A stretch of DNA of 64,000 bases from an uncultured Emticicia sp. (GTDB taxonomy: Bacteria; Bacteroidota; Bacteroidia; Cytophagales; Spirosomataceae), in assembly GCF_937903345.1 (NCBI RefSeq), contig NZ_CALCZQ010000031.1:1-64000 (forward strand), read 5' to 3'. The notes beneath the pieces are model-generated. The model had not been told where the DNA came from, did not search any database, and saw only the letters and a list, made by a program, of their open reading frames with translations. The position numbers were made by a program, and so were the translations under genes. Shown here in pieces: positions 8,686 to 17,692 of the stretch (position 1 is its first letter; each line of letters opens with the position of its first letter).

Positions 8686-9729
8686 TTAGTTTCTTTCTGG
8701 ACGTAAGCTACGAACAGTTTTACCAGCTTGCCACATTTCCGAATCACGAAGTTCGGCTAATTCAACTTCCAATTTTTCACGATAATCTGGTTGAGAATTA
8801 CGTTCGATAGATTGCGTTGCTTCTTTTTGTGATTTTACACTTTGATACAATTTTTTGAAAACAGGTTTTGTAGCATCATGGAATGGCTTCCACCAGTCTA
8901 ACGCACCACGTTGTGCAGTTGTAGAGCAGTTGGCATACATCCAATCCATTCCGTTTTCTGCTACCAACGGCATCAATGATTGTGTTAATTCTTCAACAGT
9001 TTCGTTGAAAGCCTCAGAAGGAGAGTGACCATTTTCACGTAATACTTCGTATTGAGCAGCAAAAATACCTTGGATGGCACCCATCAAAGTTCCACGCTCA
9101 CCTGTAAGGTCAGATGTTACTTCACGGTAGAAATCGGTTTCAAACAAATAACCTGATCCAACACCAATACCCATTGCGATTGCGGTTTCACGAGCGTGAC
9201 CAGAAGCATCTTGGAATACTGCAAATGAAGAGTTAAGACCTTTTCCTTCAACGAACAAACGACGAAGTGAAGTTCCCGAACCTTTTGGAGCAACCAAAAC
9301 TACGTCAACATTCTTAGGTGGTTTGATGCCAGTTTTTTTGCTGTACGTAATGCCGAAACCGTGAGAGAAATATAATGTTTTACCTTTTTTAAGGTGTTGT
9401 TTTACTGTTGGCCAAAGAGCTATTTGAGCCGCATCCGACAAAAGGAAACAAATGATTGTGCCTTTTTTCAATGCGTCTTCGATGCCGAAAAGTGTTTTTC
9501 CTGGAACCCAACCATCAGCTACAGCTTTGTCATAAGTTTTACCGGGGCGTTGTCCAACGATTACATTGAAACCATTGTCACGCATGTTCATTGCTTGACC
9601 TGGGCCTTGTACACCGTAGCCGATTACTGCGATGGTTTGTTTTTTCAAAAATTCTCTTGATTTTTCGAGAGGGTATTCTTCACGGGTTACTACTTCTTCA
9701 TCAACTCCGCCGAAATTTAATTTTGCCAT
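8686..9729 (-). CDS. ilvC: Ketol-acid reductoisomerase
   Basis: NADPH- and Mg-dependent enzyme of valine/isoleucine synthesis (acetolactate to dihydroxyisovalerate). The Rossmann motif GYGVQGPGQAMNMRDNG lies near residue 37. The knotted C-terminal domain shows GERGTLMGAIQG and ETVEELTQ. The stretch APKGSGTSLRRLF is characteristic of the plant-like/Bacteroidota branch. At 347 residues it is an ordinary length. In transcription order it follows ilvN, from which it is separated by the inserted GxxExxY element. Confidence 0.96.
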   Translation of the reverse strand: MAKLNFGGVDEEVVTREEYPLEKSREFLKKQTIAVIGYGVQGPGQAMNMRDNGFNVIVGQRPGKTYDKAVADGWVPGKTLFGIEDALKKGTIICFLLSDAAQIALWPTVKQHLKKGKTLYFSHGFGITYSKKTGIKPPKNVDVVLVAPKGSGTSLRRLFVEGKGLNSSFAVFQDASGHARETAIAMGIGVGSGYLFETDFYREVTSDLTGERGTLMGAIQGIFAAQYEVLRENGHSPSEAFNETVEELTQSLMPLVAENGMDWMYANCSTTAQRGALDWWKPFHDATKPVFKKLYQSVKSQKEATQSIERNSQPDYREKLEVELAELRDSEMWQAGKTVRSLRPERN

Positions 9730-9777
9730 TTTTATTGAATTTGTTTTATTGAATGCTACTATTATTTAATTATATGT

Positions 9778-9796
9778 ACTTTGATTTAGCTGATTT
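9778..9796. repeat. Inverted repeat, left end of GxxExxY element
   Basis: ACTTTGATTTAGCTGATTT matches the reverse complement of the sequence at 10338-10356 at 16 of 19 positions. The two copies bracket the broken GxxExxY gene in the ilvN-ilvC gap. Confidence 0.55.
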
Positions 9797-9853
9797 TTTT
9801 GATTTTCAAGAAAGGAATTTTTACAAAATCTAAAAATCACTTTTAATCGCTAT

Positions 9854-10262
9854 TCAGGTTGATTTATATTTTGAATTTAATAATCTTTTCATTTCTAAAC
9901 TTTCGCTCCCGAAGTTTAGTAGTAAGCCAACCTATAAATTATATGCTTTTAAATAATTGATGGCTTGGGCAAAGTGTACATTTTCAAGTTTTATCACGGC
10001 CTTTAGTTCAACACTTATATGTTCTTCTACTAAAAAATCAACTCTTCTTTGTACCAACGTGATCGGTTTTATAAATAATTGGCATTTCAAACTCTCTGTG
10101 AAACAAAATACCAATTCTTTTGAACTCTATTTCCAAAGCTCTTTGGCAAATGACCTCCTGAAAGCCATTACCCAAAATTTTATGAACCTCTATTGCACAA
10201 CCTATAATTTTTCCAGTTAAAGCTGAGTATTTGTACTTTTCATCAATTATGACTTTAATCAA
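9854..10262 (-). pseudogene. Broken GxxExxY-family gene
   Basis: The N-terminal part (from 10262) reads KIIGCAIEVHKILGNGFQEV, the signature of the GxxExxY family (PF13366), a nuclease-like family of unclear role. Around 10048-10052 one extra A shifts the frame. In the next frame the family sequence resumes as RRVDFLVEEHISVELKAV...AQAINYLKAYNL. An in-frame TAG then interrupts it at about 9932, and the reading continues as VGLLLNFGSESLEMKRLLN to a TGA at 9854. With one frameshift and one nonsense codon it is a pseudogene, unless sequencing error explains both. It lies between ilvN and ilvC, inside a pair of inverted repeats. Confidence 0.85.
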
Positions 10263-10337
10263 GCGGATTTGATAAATTACATTGATTTCTTCAACTAATT
10301 TTGGACATTTATGTCAATCATTTTCATAACAATCAGT

Positions 10338-10356
10338 AAATCTGTTAAATCAAAGT
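10338..10356. repeat. Inverted repeat, right end of GxxExxY element
   Basis: AAATCTGTTAAATCAAAGT is the near-perfect inverted partner of 9778-9796. It ends 12 nt before the ilvN stop. Confidence 0.55.
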
Positions 10357-10367
10357 TTAAGACAAAT

Positions 10368-10907
10368 TTACAAATAATACTCCCATTCGGTAATTTCTTC
10401 GGGTAAATATTCGATTAGACCTTGAGGTGTTTTACCTACTGCAACCCTTCCTGAGCGAACGAATTCGATGATTCCGTGAGGTTTGATGTACCTAAAGAAA
10501 TCAAAAATTTCAGTTTCAGTACCTGTTTTTTCGATTACTACGTAGTCGAGTCCCCAATAAACTACCCATGCTTTATAAACCTTATTGATGGTTTCGACAT
10601 CAACAGATTTTCCGTTTAGTGGGGTAGAAATTTTATATAAAGCGATTTCGTTATAAACTATGTCTTCGTTGAGATAGCCAAACACTGCTAAAACTTCAAT
10701 GATTTTACGAATCTGACGTACGAGTTTTTCTACTTCTTCACGTTTTTCGTGCTTAATAACGATAGTGAAACGAGAAATACCCTTACGCTCAGTTTCTGAA
10801 ACCGTCAGAGACTCAATATTGATTCTTCGACGGGTAAATATGATTGTGATTTTGTTGAGTAATCCGATGCTATTTTCGGTAAATACGCAAATAGTGTATG
10901 TTGTCAT
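10368..10907 (-). CDS. ilvN: Acetolactate synthase small (regulatory) subunit
   Basis: 179 residues with an N-terminal ACT domain (TYTICVFTENSIGLLNKITIIFTRRRINIESL) and the C-terminal ALS_ss_C domain. It binds IlvB and normally confers feedback inhibition by valine. It lies downstream of ilvB but is separated from it by a ~460-nt element with a four-helix-bundle gene; the element's inverted repeat ends only 3-4 nt before the ilvN ATG. Confidence 0.93.
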   Translation of the reverse strand: MTTYTICVFTENSIGLLNKITIIFTRRRINIESLTVSETERKGISRFTIVIKHEKREEVEKLVRQIRKIIEVLAVFGYLNEDIVYNEIALYKISTPLNGKSVDVETINKVYKAWVVYWGLDYVVIEKTGTETEIFDFFRYIKPHGIIEFVRSGRVAVGKTPQGLIEYLPEEITEWEYYL

Positions 10908-10910
10908 TAA

Positions 10911-10947
10911 ATTTTTCGATGTTTGATGTTAGATGCTTGATATTCGG
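10911..10947. repeat. Inverted repeat, left end of four-helix-bundle element
   Basis: ATTTTTCGATGTTTGATG and the following TTAGATGCTTGATATTCGG match, with small gaps, the reverse complement of 11338-11370. It starts right at the ilvN start codon. Confidence 0.65.
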
Positions 10948-11297
10948 TTTTCAAAATACCTAATCAAACCATTTAACATTTGTTTACAAGTTGTTATTTT
11001 TCCTAAGATTTCATTCAACATATCAAGTGGAAAATAACCTAAATCATTTGATAAATACAGTTGGGTTTCTAATTCATATAAGGACCCTCTTGCGATGAAA
11101 AAAAATTGTAATGAATCTTTGGTATGATTTCTCCCATGCCTTTCAGCAATATTTGAAGGAATAGATACCGAACAACGACGCATTTGATTTGAAAGTCCGT
11201 ACTGCTCTTCTTTTGGAAATTGTTTCGTCAGTTCATACACTTGCTTTACTAACAGACGACTTTGTTTCCAAACATCCAACTCAATATAAGATTTCAT
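10929..11297 (-). CDS. Four helix bundle protein (S23/TIGR02436 family)
   Basis: 122 residues: YIELDVWKQSRLLVKQVYELTKQFP, then YGLSNQMRRCSVSIPSNIAER and a C-terminal helix pair. This is the four-helix-bundle family first known from intervening sequences of 23S rRNA genes, related to the Avd accessory protein of diversity-generating retroelements. The usual IAEG-GR motif is IAERHGR here. No Avd-associated reverse transcriptase or template repeat is present. It lies between ilvB and ilvN, and the gene plus flanks is bounded by inverted repeats. Function unknown; it has no evident link to amino-acid synthesis. Confidence 0.85.
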   Translation of the reverse strand: MKSYIELDVWKQSRLLVKQVYELTKQFPKEEQYGLSNQMRRCSVSIPSNIAERHGRNHTKDSLQFFFIARGSLYELETQLYLSNDLGYFPLDMLNEILGKITTCKQMLNGLIRYFENRISSI

Positions 11298-11337
11298 TTA
11301 TTATAGAGATTTATAAAATGCCTACCAATATTCCTAA

Positions 11338-11370
11338 CATCGAAAATCAAGCATCGAACATCGAAAAATT
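11338..11370. repeat. Inverted repeat, right end of four-helix-bundle element
   Basis: CATCGAAAATCAAGCATCG continuing as AACATCGAAAAATT is the inverted partner of 10911-10947. It overlaps the ilvB stop codon. Confidence 0.65.
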
Positions 11371-13129
11371 ACTCCAAGCGAATTTCACTAACACTCGTTC
11401 CTGCAGGAACCATCGGGAATACGTTTTCTTCTTTTTCTACGATAACTTCGAGTAAATATGCTTTTTTTGAATCTAGCATTTTATCCAATGAATCGCTAAG
11501 GTTTTCTCTCTCCGAACAAGTGTGTCCGTCAATTCCAAAACCACGAGCAATTGTGATAAAATCTGGATTTTGCAATTCTACGAATGAATAGCGATTGTCA
11601 TAAAATAATTGCTGCCATTGACGCACCATTCCTAAGAAATTGTTATTCAAAATAATCATTTTAACGGCTAATCCACTTTGTGCAATTGTGCCAAGTTCTT
11701 GAATCGTCATTTGGAAACAACCATCTCCGATGATTCCGACTACTTCACGATCAGGAGCTCCGACTTTAGCTCCAAATGATGCAGGAATGGCAAAGCCCAT
11801 CGTACCAAGCCCACCTGATGCAATGAATGAATTTGCTTTTTTGAACTGATAATAACGAGCCGTTACCATTTGGTGCTGACCAACATCAACTACTATGCAA
11901 GCCTCTCCATTAGTTTTATCAGAAAGTAAAGCCACAACCTCCGCCATTTTGATTTTACCTTCTTGGCTTAAATCACGGAGTGTAACTTTATCGTATTCTT
12001 TTACATCAAGTTTGCGGAATTCGTTTTTCCAGCCAGTAAAATCTCCTTTTTTTACCAAAGGCATGAGCATTTTCAGGGCTTCTTTGGCATCTCCTATGAC
12101 TGGAGCTTCCGCTTTCTTAATTTTGTCAACCTCCGAAGGGTCAATTTCGATATGAATAATGCGTGCTTGAGGAGCAAATTTGGTTGAATCTCCCGTAACA
12201 CGATCATCGAAACGCATTCCAACGGCAATCAAGATGTCACATTCATCAGTCATTACGTTTGGAGCATACATACCATGCATACCCAACCAACCCATATAAT
12301 TTGGGTGATTGTTTGGCATTGCTGAAAGTCCAAGTAATGTGCTTGCACAAGGTATATCAGTTTTTTCAACAAAATCAATTAATTCTTGAACGGCCTCAGC
12401 AATCAAAACCCCGTGACCGAATAAAATGTATGGGCGTTTGGCTTTATTAATTAACTCAGCTGCCTTTTCGATTTGCTCTTGTTTAGGCACAACTCGCGGA
12501 TTGTAACTTACCATTTTCTCTACTTTATTATAGACAAAAGGTTTTGTCATTTTCGCAGCTTGTGCATCACGAGTAAAATCAATCACCACTGGGCCGGGTT
12601 TGCCTGATTTTGCAATAAAGAATGCTTTTGCCATGATTTCTGGCACTTCGTTGGGGTCGGTAATTTGATAATTCCACTTACAAACTGGCGTAGTTACACC
12701 AATCATGTCAGTTTCTTGGAAAGCATCAGTGCCCAATAAATTTGATTTTACTTGTCCTACTATACAAACCAACGGTGTACAATCAATTATTGCATCGGCA
12801 ATTGGTGTAATGAGGTTTGTGCCACCTGGGCCAGAAGTTACCAAACAAACACCCGTGCGTCCACTGACTCGAGCAAAGCCTTGGGCAGCGTGTCCAGCAC
12901 CTTGTTCGTGGCGAACCAATATATGGTTGATTCTATCAATATAGTCATAAAGGGCATCATATGTTGGCATTATTGCCCCTCCTGGATAACCAAAAATTGT
13001 ATCTACACTTTCAGCTAACAAACACTCCATCATTGCTTGGGCTCCTGAATGAAAGGTTTGTTCATCTTTCGATAGAGCGGATGTTGTGAGTGTTTCTTGC
13101 TTTAATTCTATTTCGAGTAAATTTCCCAT
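11369..13129 (-). CDS. ilvB: Acetolactate synthase large (catalytic) subunit
   Basis: ThDP- and FAD-dependent enzyme forming acetolactate or acetohydroxybutyrate. The catalytic glutamate is E75 in VRHEQGAGHAA. The ThDP-binding motif GDGCFQMTIQELGT...NNNFLGMVRQWQ lies in the C-terminal third. At 586 residues it has the family length. It is transcribed after ilvD with a 58-nt gap and pairs with IlvN. Confidence 0.96.
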   Translation of the reverse strand: MGNLLEIELKQETLTTSALSKDEQTFHSGAQAMMECLLAESVDTIFGYPGGAIMPTYDALYDYIDRINHILVRHEQGAGHAAQGFARVSGRTGVCLVTSGPGGTNLITPIADAIIDCTPLVCIVGQVKSNLLGTDAFQETDMIGVTTPVCKWNYQITDPNEVPEIMAKAFFIAKSGKPGPVVIDFTRDAQAAKMTKPFVYNKVEKMVSYNPRVVPKQEQIEKAAELINKAKRPYILFGHGVLIAEAVQELIDFVEKTDIPCASTLLGLSAMPNNHPNYMGWLGMHGMYAPNVMTDECDILIAVGMRFDDRVTGDSTKFAPQARIIHIEIDPSEVDKIKKAEAPVIGDAKEALKMLMPLVKKGDFTGWKNEFRKLDVKEYDKVTLRDLSQEGKIKMAEVVALLSDKTNGEACIVVDVGQHQMVTARYYQFKKANSFIASGGLGTMGFAIPASFGAKVGAPDREVVGIIGDGCFQMTIQELGTIAQSGLAVKMIILNNNFLGMVRQWQQLFYDNRYSFVELQNPDFITIARGFGIDGHTCSERENLSDSLDKMLDSKKAYLLEVIVEKEENVFPMVPAGTSVSEIRLE

Positions 13130-13187
13130 ATCGTCTGAGACATTTAAGGATAAAATTTTATATTTGGTTTGTTGTACTCCGTATGTC

Positions 13188-14864
13188 TTATAAGTCCGTT
13201 ACACAACCTTCGCTGGCTGAACTAACGTTTTTGATATATTTTCTTAAAACACCCCGAGTAAATGTTGATGGTATTTGTTTCCAAGCAGCTTTACGTTCGG
13301 CCAATTCTTCATCTGAAACGTGTAATATTAGTTTATTATCAACTGCATCAATTGTGATTTTATCTCCATCTTTTACTAAAGCGATTGTTCCGCCGTCAAA
13401 AGCCTCTGGTGTGATGTGTCCAACAACAAAACCGTGTGTTCCTCCTGAAAAACGCCCATCAGTAATCATTGCTACACTATTTCCTAATCCTGCACCCATA
13501 ACGGCCGATGTTGGTTTAAGCATTTCTGGCATTCCAGGTCCGCCTTTTGGACCTTCATTTCTGATTACAATTACGTGACCAGCTTTGATTTCTCCTTTTT
13601 CTAAATATTCGATTACGTCTTCTTCACGCTCGCAAACTTTGGCTATTCCTTCAAATTTCTCGCCCTCTTTTCCTGTGATTTTTGCAACGGCTCCACCTTC
13701 AGCCAAATTTCCATAAAGAATTTGTAAGTGACCAGTCGCTTTGATTGGAGTTTCAAGTGGAACGATTATTTTTTGTGTATCGAAATCTAAATCTGGAACT
13801 TCTTCCAAGTTTTCAGCAATTGTTTTACCAGTTATAGTCATACAATCGCCGTGAATAAGGCCTTTTTTGAGTAAATATTTCATTAGAGCGGGTACACCAC
13901 CTATTTCAAGCATGTCTTCCATGTAATATTTTCCTGATGGTTTCAAATCAGCAATTAATGGCGTACGGTCTGAAATAACTTGAATATCATCTAAGGTAAA
14001 TTCTACACCTGCGGCACTTGCAATGGCTAAATAGTGCAGCACTGCATTCGTTGAACCACCCATTACCATTACCATCGTCATGGCATTTTCAAATGCCTTG
14101 CGAGTCATAATGTCATGTGGACAAACGTTTTTCTCTAACATATTTTTCATCGCCGCTCCGATTGCAATACACTCGGCTTTTTTGCCTTCGTGTGTTGCAG
14201 GATAGCTTGATGAATTTGGTAAAGTCAAGCCCATTGCTTCCATGGATGAAGCCATTGTGTTGGCAGTGTACATTCCGCCGCAAGCTCCAGCACCCGGAAT
14301 GGCATTTTTTATAACTCCTTCGTAGTCTTCGTCTGAAATTGTGCCGGCAAATTTTTGGCCTAATGCCTCAAAAGCTGATACGATATCGAGTTTTTTCCCT
14401 TTATACAATCCTGTGCGTATTGTTCCTCCATAAACCAACATTGCTGGGCGGTTCAAGCGAGCAATTGCCATCATCGCCCCGGGCATATTTTTATCGCAAC
14501 CAACTACCGCAATTACGCCATCATACCATTGGGCAGCCACAATATCTTCAATCGAATCTGCAATAATATCACGACTTGGTAATGAATAACTCATACCATT
14601 ATTACCATTAGTCATACCATCCGAAACACCGATAGTGTGAAAAATCAATCCCACCATTCCGTTTTCTTGGATGCCTTTTTTTACGTGAACTGACAAGCCA
14701 TTTAGGTGCATATTACAGGTATTTCCTTCATAACCTGTACTTGCGATACCGATTTGTGCTTTTTGCATATCTTCTTCTGTCAGACCAATCCCATAAAGCA
14801 TGGCTTTGGCGGCAGGATTATGAATTTCTTGCGTAAGGGTGCGGCTAAATTTATTTAATTCCAT
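13188..14864 (-). CDS. ilvD: Dihydroxy-acid dehydratase
   Basis: Fe-S dehydratase for the dihydroxy acids of valine and isoleucine synthesis. The cluster cysteines are visible in GNTCNMH, VVGCDKNMPG and GACGGMYTANTM. At 558 residues it has standard length. It is the first gene of the ilvD-ilvB-ilvN-ilvC transcription unit. The upstream 350 nt contains an inverted repeat and a 12-bp palindrome but no promoter I could match well. Confidence 0.96.
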   Translation of the reverse strand: MELNKFSRTLTQEIHNPAAKAMLYGIGLTEEDMQKAQIGIASTGYEGNTCNMHLNGLSVHVKKGIQENGMVGLIFHTIGVSDGMTNGNNGMSYSLPSRDIIADSIEDIVAAQWYDGVIAVVGCDKNMPGAMMAIARLNRPAMLVYGGTIRTGLYKGKKLDIVSAFEALGQKFAGTISDEDYEGVIKNAIPGAGACGGMYTANTMASSMEAMGLTLPNSSSYPATHEGKKAECIAIGAAMKNMLEKNVCPHDIMTRKAFENAMTMVMVMGGSTNAVLHYLAIASAAGVEFTLDDIQVISDRTPLIADLKPSGKYYMEDMLEIGGVPALMKYLLKKGLIHGDCMTITGKTIAENLEEVPDLDFDTQKIIVPLETPIKATGHLQILYGNLAEGGAVAKITGKEGEKFEGIAKVCEREEDVIEYLEKGEIKAGHVIVIRNEGPKGGPGMPEMLKPTSAVMGAGLGNSVAMITDGRFSGGTHGFVVGHITPEAFDGGTIALVKDGDKITIDAVDNKLILHVSDEELAERKAAWKQIPSTFTRGVLRKYIKNVSSASEGCVTDL

Positions 14865-15241
14865 ATTTAATTTTAAAACTTTATTGAATTTTATAAATAC
14901 TAATTTGAATATAAAAAAGCACTATTCAATTGGTGTGAAGAAGGCTTTATCATTTAGTAGCAAACTATACTCCACCTCTTTTTATGTGAATAGAAGAAAA
15001 TAGGGTACATTGGGATAACATTAGCCCAATTAAAAATATTCTCTTATTGCGAATATTCGCTAATCGCGAACAGTTTCTATGACAAAGAAATTTACTTTCA
15101 TTTGTATTTCCAAATTTTTTTGAAAAAATTTGATACCTTTTTGTTTTTTGAATTGACATTTCAAAAAAGTAGTTATAAAAAAATACCTAATATGCTTCTT
15201 TTTGTTTAATATTGAACTCTAATAACAGTACATTCTACTTA
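14865..15241. other. Divergent intergenic region ilvD / FAH gene
   Basis: No convincing gene is present; a 64-codon minus-strand frame looks random. It holds an inverted repeat ATTGGG...CCCAAT at 15009-15030 and the palindrome at 15049-15060. It must contain the promoters of both flanking units, but no clean TAnnTTTG was found for either. Confidence 0.5.
15049..15060. promoter_or_regulatory. Perfect 12-bp palindrome, operator candidate
   Basis: GCGAATATTCGC is self-complementary and is followed after 3 nt by TCGCGAA. Position between two divergent metabolic units makes an operator plausible. No binding protein can be named. Confidence 0.35.
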
Positions 15242-16084
15242 ATGAAAATTTATAAAACTATACAAGGGTTCGTTATCGAACATAAGGGGCAATTCTATAT
15301 CTCTCGACACACAGATTGGGACTTATTTATTAATCGAGAAGATTTGTTTTTTGAGTTGCAGCGAGAAATTCAAATATTACCTGCAGCCGCTGAATATAAA
15401 TCTCTAATAGATAATGGCTTGCAAGCACCGATTCAGTCGCAGGAAGTTTGGGCATCTGGCGTAACGTATCTACGTAGCCGAAATGCACGCATGGAAGAGT
15501 CGAAAATAGCGGGAGGCGATAATTTTTATGATAGAGTTTATGACGCCGAGCGTCCAGAATTATTTTTTAAGTCCGCTCCGCAGCGAGTCGTTGGGTCTGG
15601 GCAAGCAGTAAGAATAAGAAAAGACTCAAAATGGAATGTGCCAGAGCCAGAACTTACATTGTTTATTAATTCAAAAGGACAGATTTCTGGCTATACCGTC
15701 GGAAATGATATGAGTTCACGAGATATTGAGGGAGAAAATCCACTTTATTTGCCGCAAGCCAAATCTTATGATAAAAGTGCTGCAATCGGGCCATGCATTG
15801 CTATTTTTGGTAGTCCGATAGATAGCGATTCAAAAATTACGCTTGAAATCTCACGATATGATATCCCACTTTTTTCTGATTCTATTGAAATCAATCGCAT
15901 GAAACGCAAGCATACTGATTTAGTAGAATATTTATTCCGTGAAATGTCTTTCCCGCACGGTTGTTTTCTGATGACAGGAACAGGAATTGTTCCGCACGAT
16001 GATTTCACGCTTGAAGTGGGTGATGTCATAACTATAACCATCGAGGGTATCGGAACATTAATTAATACCGTTGAAACGAAATAA
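15242..16084 (+). CDS. Fumarylacetoacetate hydrolase (FAH) family enzyme, probable 2-keto-3-deoxy-sugar-acid dehydratase/hydrolase
   Basis: The metal-site pattern of the FAH fold is visible: NVPEPELTLFI supplies two glutamates and GNDMSSRDIEGENPLYLPQAK supplies an aspartate. I chose the ATG at 15242; a possible earlier ATG at 15212 adds ten Asn/Ser-rich residues of no family character. The gene is followed after 45 nt by a ketoglutarate-semialdehyde-type dehydrogenase. In oxidative pentose (Weimberg-type) pathways a FAH-family 2-keto-3-deoxypentonate dehydratase works just ahead of such a dehydrogenase, so that role is favoured. Diketo-acid hydrolase is the alternative. Confidence 0.8.
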   Translation: MKIYKTIQGFVIEHKGQFYISRHTDWDLFINREDLFFELQREIQILPAAAEYKSLIDNGLQAPIQSQEVWASGVTYLRSRNARMEESKIAGGDNFYDRVYDAERPELFFKSAPQRVVGSGQAVRIRKDSKWNVPEPELTLFINSKGQISGYTVGNDMSSRDIEGENPLYLPQAKSYDKSAAIGPCIAIFGSPIDSDSKITLEISRYDIPLFSDSIEINRMKRKHTDLVEYLFREMSFPHGCFLMTGTGIVPHDDFTLEVGDVITITIEGIGTLINTVETK

Positions 16085-16129
16085 TTTCAATATTTTCTCT
16101 TATTTTCAAACATATTATTTGCCTTTTAA

Positions 16130-17692
16130 ATGCAACTTACAGGAAGAAATATTATTGGTTTTGAAACTTTTTCGGAAGGAACAGTAGCCATTCAAGCTAT
16201 TAATCCAGCCACCGGCGAGACCCTCGCTCCATTGTTTTATAAAGCTACCTTTGACGAATTAAGCCTAGCTGCCCAAAAAGCAGAAAAAGCTTTTCAGATT
16301 TACAGAAAACAATCAGGAAAACAAAAAGCCGAGTTTTTAGATAAAATTGCGGAAGAAATAGAAAACTTGGGTGATGCACTCATCGAAAGATACATAGCCG
16401 AATCTGGTTTACCACAAGGCAGGGCAGTGGGTGAGCGTGGACGCACCACTGGTCAGCTTCGTTTGTTTGCTCATTTACTAAGAGACGGCAATTGGGTAAA
16501 CGCCAGAATTGACACTGCTTTGCCTGACCGTCAGCCATTACCACGCCCCGATATTCGTTCGGTTGAGCGTCCGCTTGGCGTTGTTGGCGTTTTTGGTGCG
16601 AGTAATTTTCCATTGGCGTTTTCAGTAGCTGGTGGCGATACTGCTTCAGCATTAGCGGCCGGCTGCCCGGTTATTTTTAAAGCACACCCGGCTCATTTGG
16701 GTACTTCTGAACTGATGGGTAAAGCCATTCAGAAAGCTGCTGAGGCAACCAATATGCCTGATGGGGTTTTCTCATTATTGTTTGATGATGGACATGAAAT
16801 TGGTTTGGCATTGGTGAAACACCCAGGTGTAAAAGCAATCGGATTTACAGGTTCTTATAAAGGAGGAAAAACACTTTATGATACTGCAGCAGCTCGCCCT
16901 GAACCAATTCCAGTTTATGCCGAAATGGGAAGTGTAAATCCTGTGTTTATATTACCTCGTATCCTTGAATCAAACGAAGCGACGCTTGCACAAAACTTTG
17001 TAGGTTCAGTCACTTTGGGTGTTGGACAGTTTTGTACAAATCCAGGAATGCTTTTATTACAAAAAAATGAAGCATTTATTACTGCCCTCGAGCAGCACAC
17101 CAGCACCAGTACTGGTGGCGTAATGCTCACAACAGGCATACGTGACGCGTATTTAAAAGGTATAGAAAATGCCAAAAACTTCACAAAAGTAATTGGTATA
17201 GGAAAAGCACCTGAGGGTTTTACGGCAGTTGAGCCCATAATTTTTCATGCTTCGATTGAAGATTTCACGCAAAATCCACATTTATCAGAAGAAATTTTTG
17301 GGCCAACGAGCTTAGTAGTGGAAGCCAACACAAAAGATGAATTATTGGCAGCCGCTAAAAGCCTGACAGGACACCTAACCGCAACTGTTCATGGAACGCC
17401 TGAAGATTTGGTTGAATATGCAGATTTAATAGAAATATTGGAACAGAAAGTTGGTAGAATTTTGATCAATGGTTTTCCAACGGGTGTAGAGGTTTCGCAT
17501 GCAATGGTGCATGGAGGGCCTTTCCCTGCGACAACCGATTCGAGAAGTACTTCGGTCGGAACGATGGCTATTACACGTTTTACTCGTCCTGTATGTTACC
17601 AGAATTTTCCCGATAGTCTCTTAATTGATGAACTAAAGGCGGATAATCCACTGAATATTTGGAGATTAGTCGATGGAGAACTGAAAAAATAA
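16130..17692 (+). CDS. NAD(P)-dependent aldehyde dehydrogenase, 2,5-dioxovalerate (ketoglutarate semialdehyde) type
   Basis: 520 residues of the KGSADH branch of aldehyde dehydrogenases. It shows VGVFGASNFPLAFSVAGGDTASALAAGCPVI, the glycine loop GFTGSYKGG, the catalytic cysteine in GVGQFCTNPG and HGGPFPATTDSRSTSVG near the C-terminus, which are branch-typical. It oxidises 2,5-dioxopentanoate to 2-oxoglutarate, the last step of non-phosphorylative pentose, uronate or hydroxyproline breakdown. It is probably co-transcribed with the FAH gene. Confidence 0.85.
   Translation: MQLTGRNIIGFETFSEGTVAIQAINPATGETLAPLFYKATFDELSLAAQKAEKAFQIYRKQSGKQKAEFLDKIAEEIENLGDALIERYIAESGLPQGRAVGERGRTTGQLRLFAHLLRDGNWVNARIDTALPDRQPLPRPDIRSVERPLGVVGVFGASNFPLAFSVAGGDTASALAAGCPVIFKAHPAHLGTSELMGKAIQKAAEATNMPDGVFSLLFDDGHEIGLALVKHPGVKAIGFTGSYKGGKTLYDTAAARPEPIPVYAEMGSVNPVFILPRILESNEATLAQNFVGSVTLGVGQFCTNPGMLLLQKNEAFITALEQHTSTSTGGVMLTTGIRDAYLKGIENAKNFTKVIGIGKAPEGFTAVEPIIFHASIEDFTQNPHLSEEIFGPTSLVVEANTKDELLAAAKSLTGHLTATVHGTPEDLVEYADLIEILEQKVGRILINGFPTGVEVSHAMVHGGPFPATTDSRSTSVGTMAITRFTRPVCYQNFPDSLLIDELKADNPLNIWRLVDGELKK

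Noticed and set aside
10929..11297. Diversity-generating retroelement (Avd-like gene)
   Set aside because: No reverse transcriptase, template repeat or variable repeat is present; only the four-helix-bundle protein.
12705..13018. Plus-strand frames antisense to ilvB
   Set aside because: They mirror conserved ilvB sequence and have no family features.
14965..15159. 64-codon minus-strand frame upstream of ilvD as a leader peptide
   Set aside because: No run of Leu/Val/Ile codons followed by alternative hairpins, and the composition looks random.
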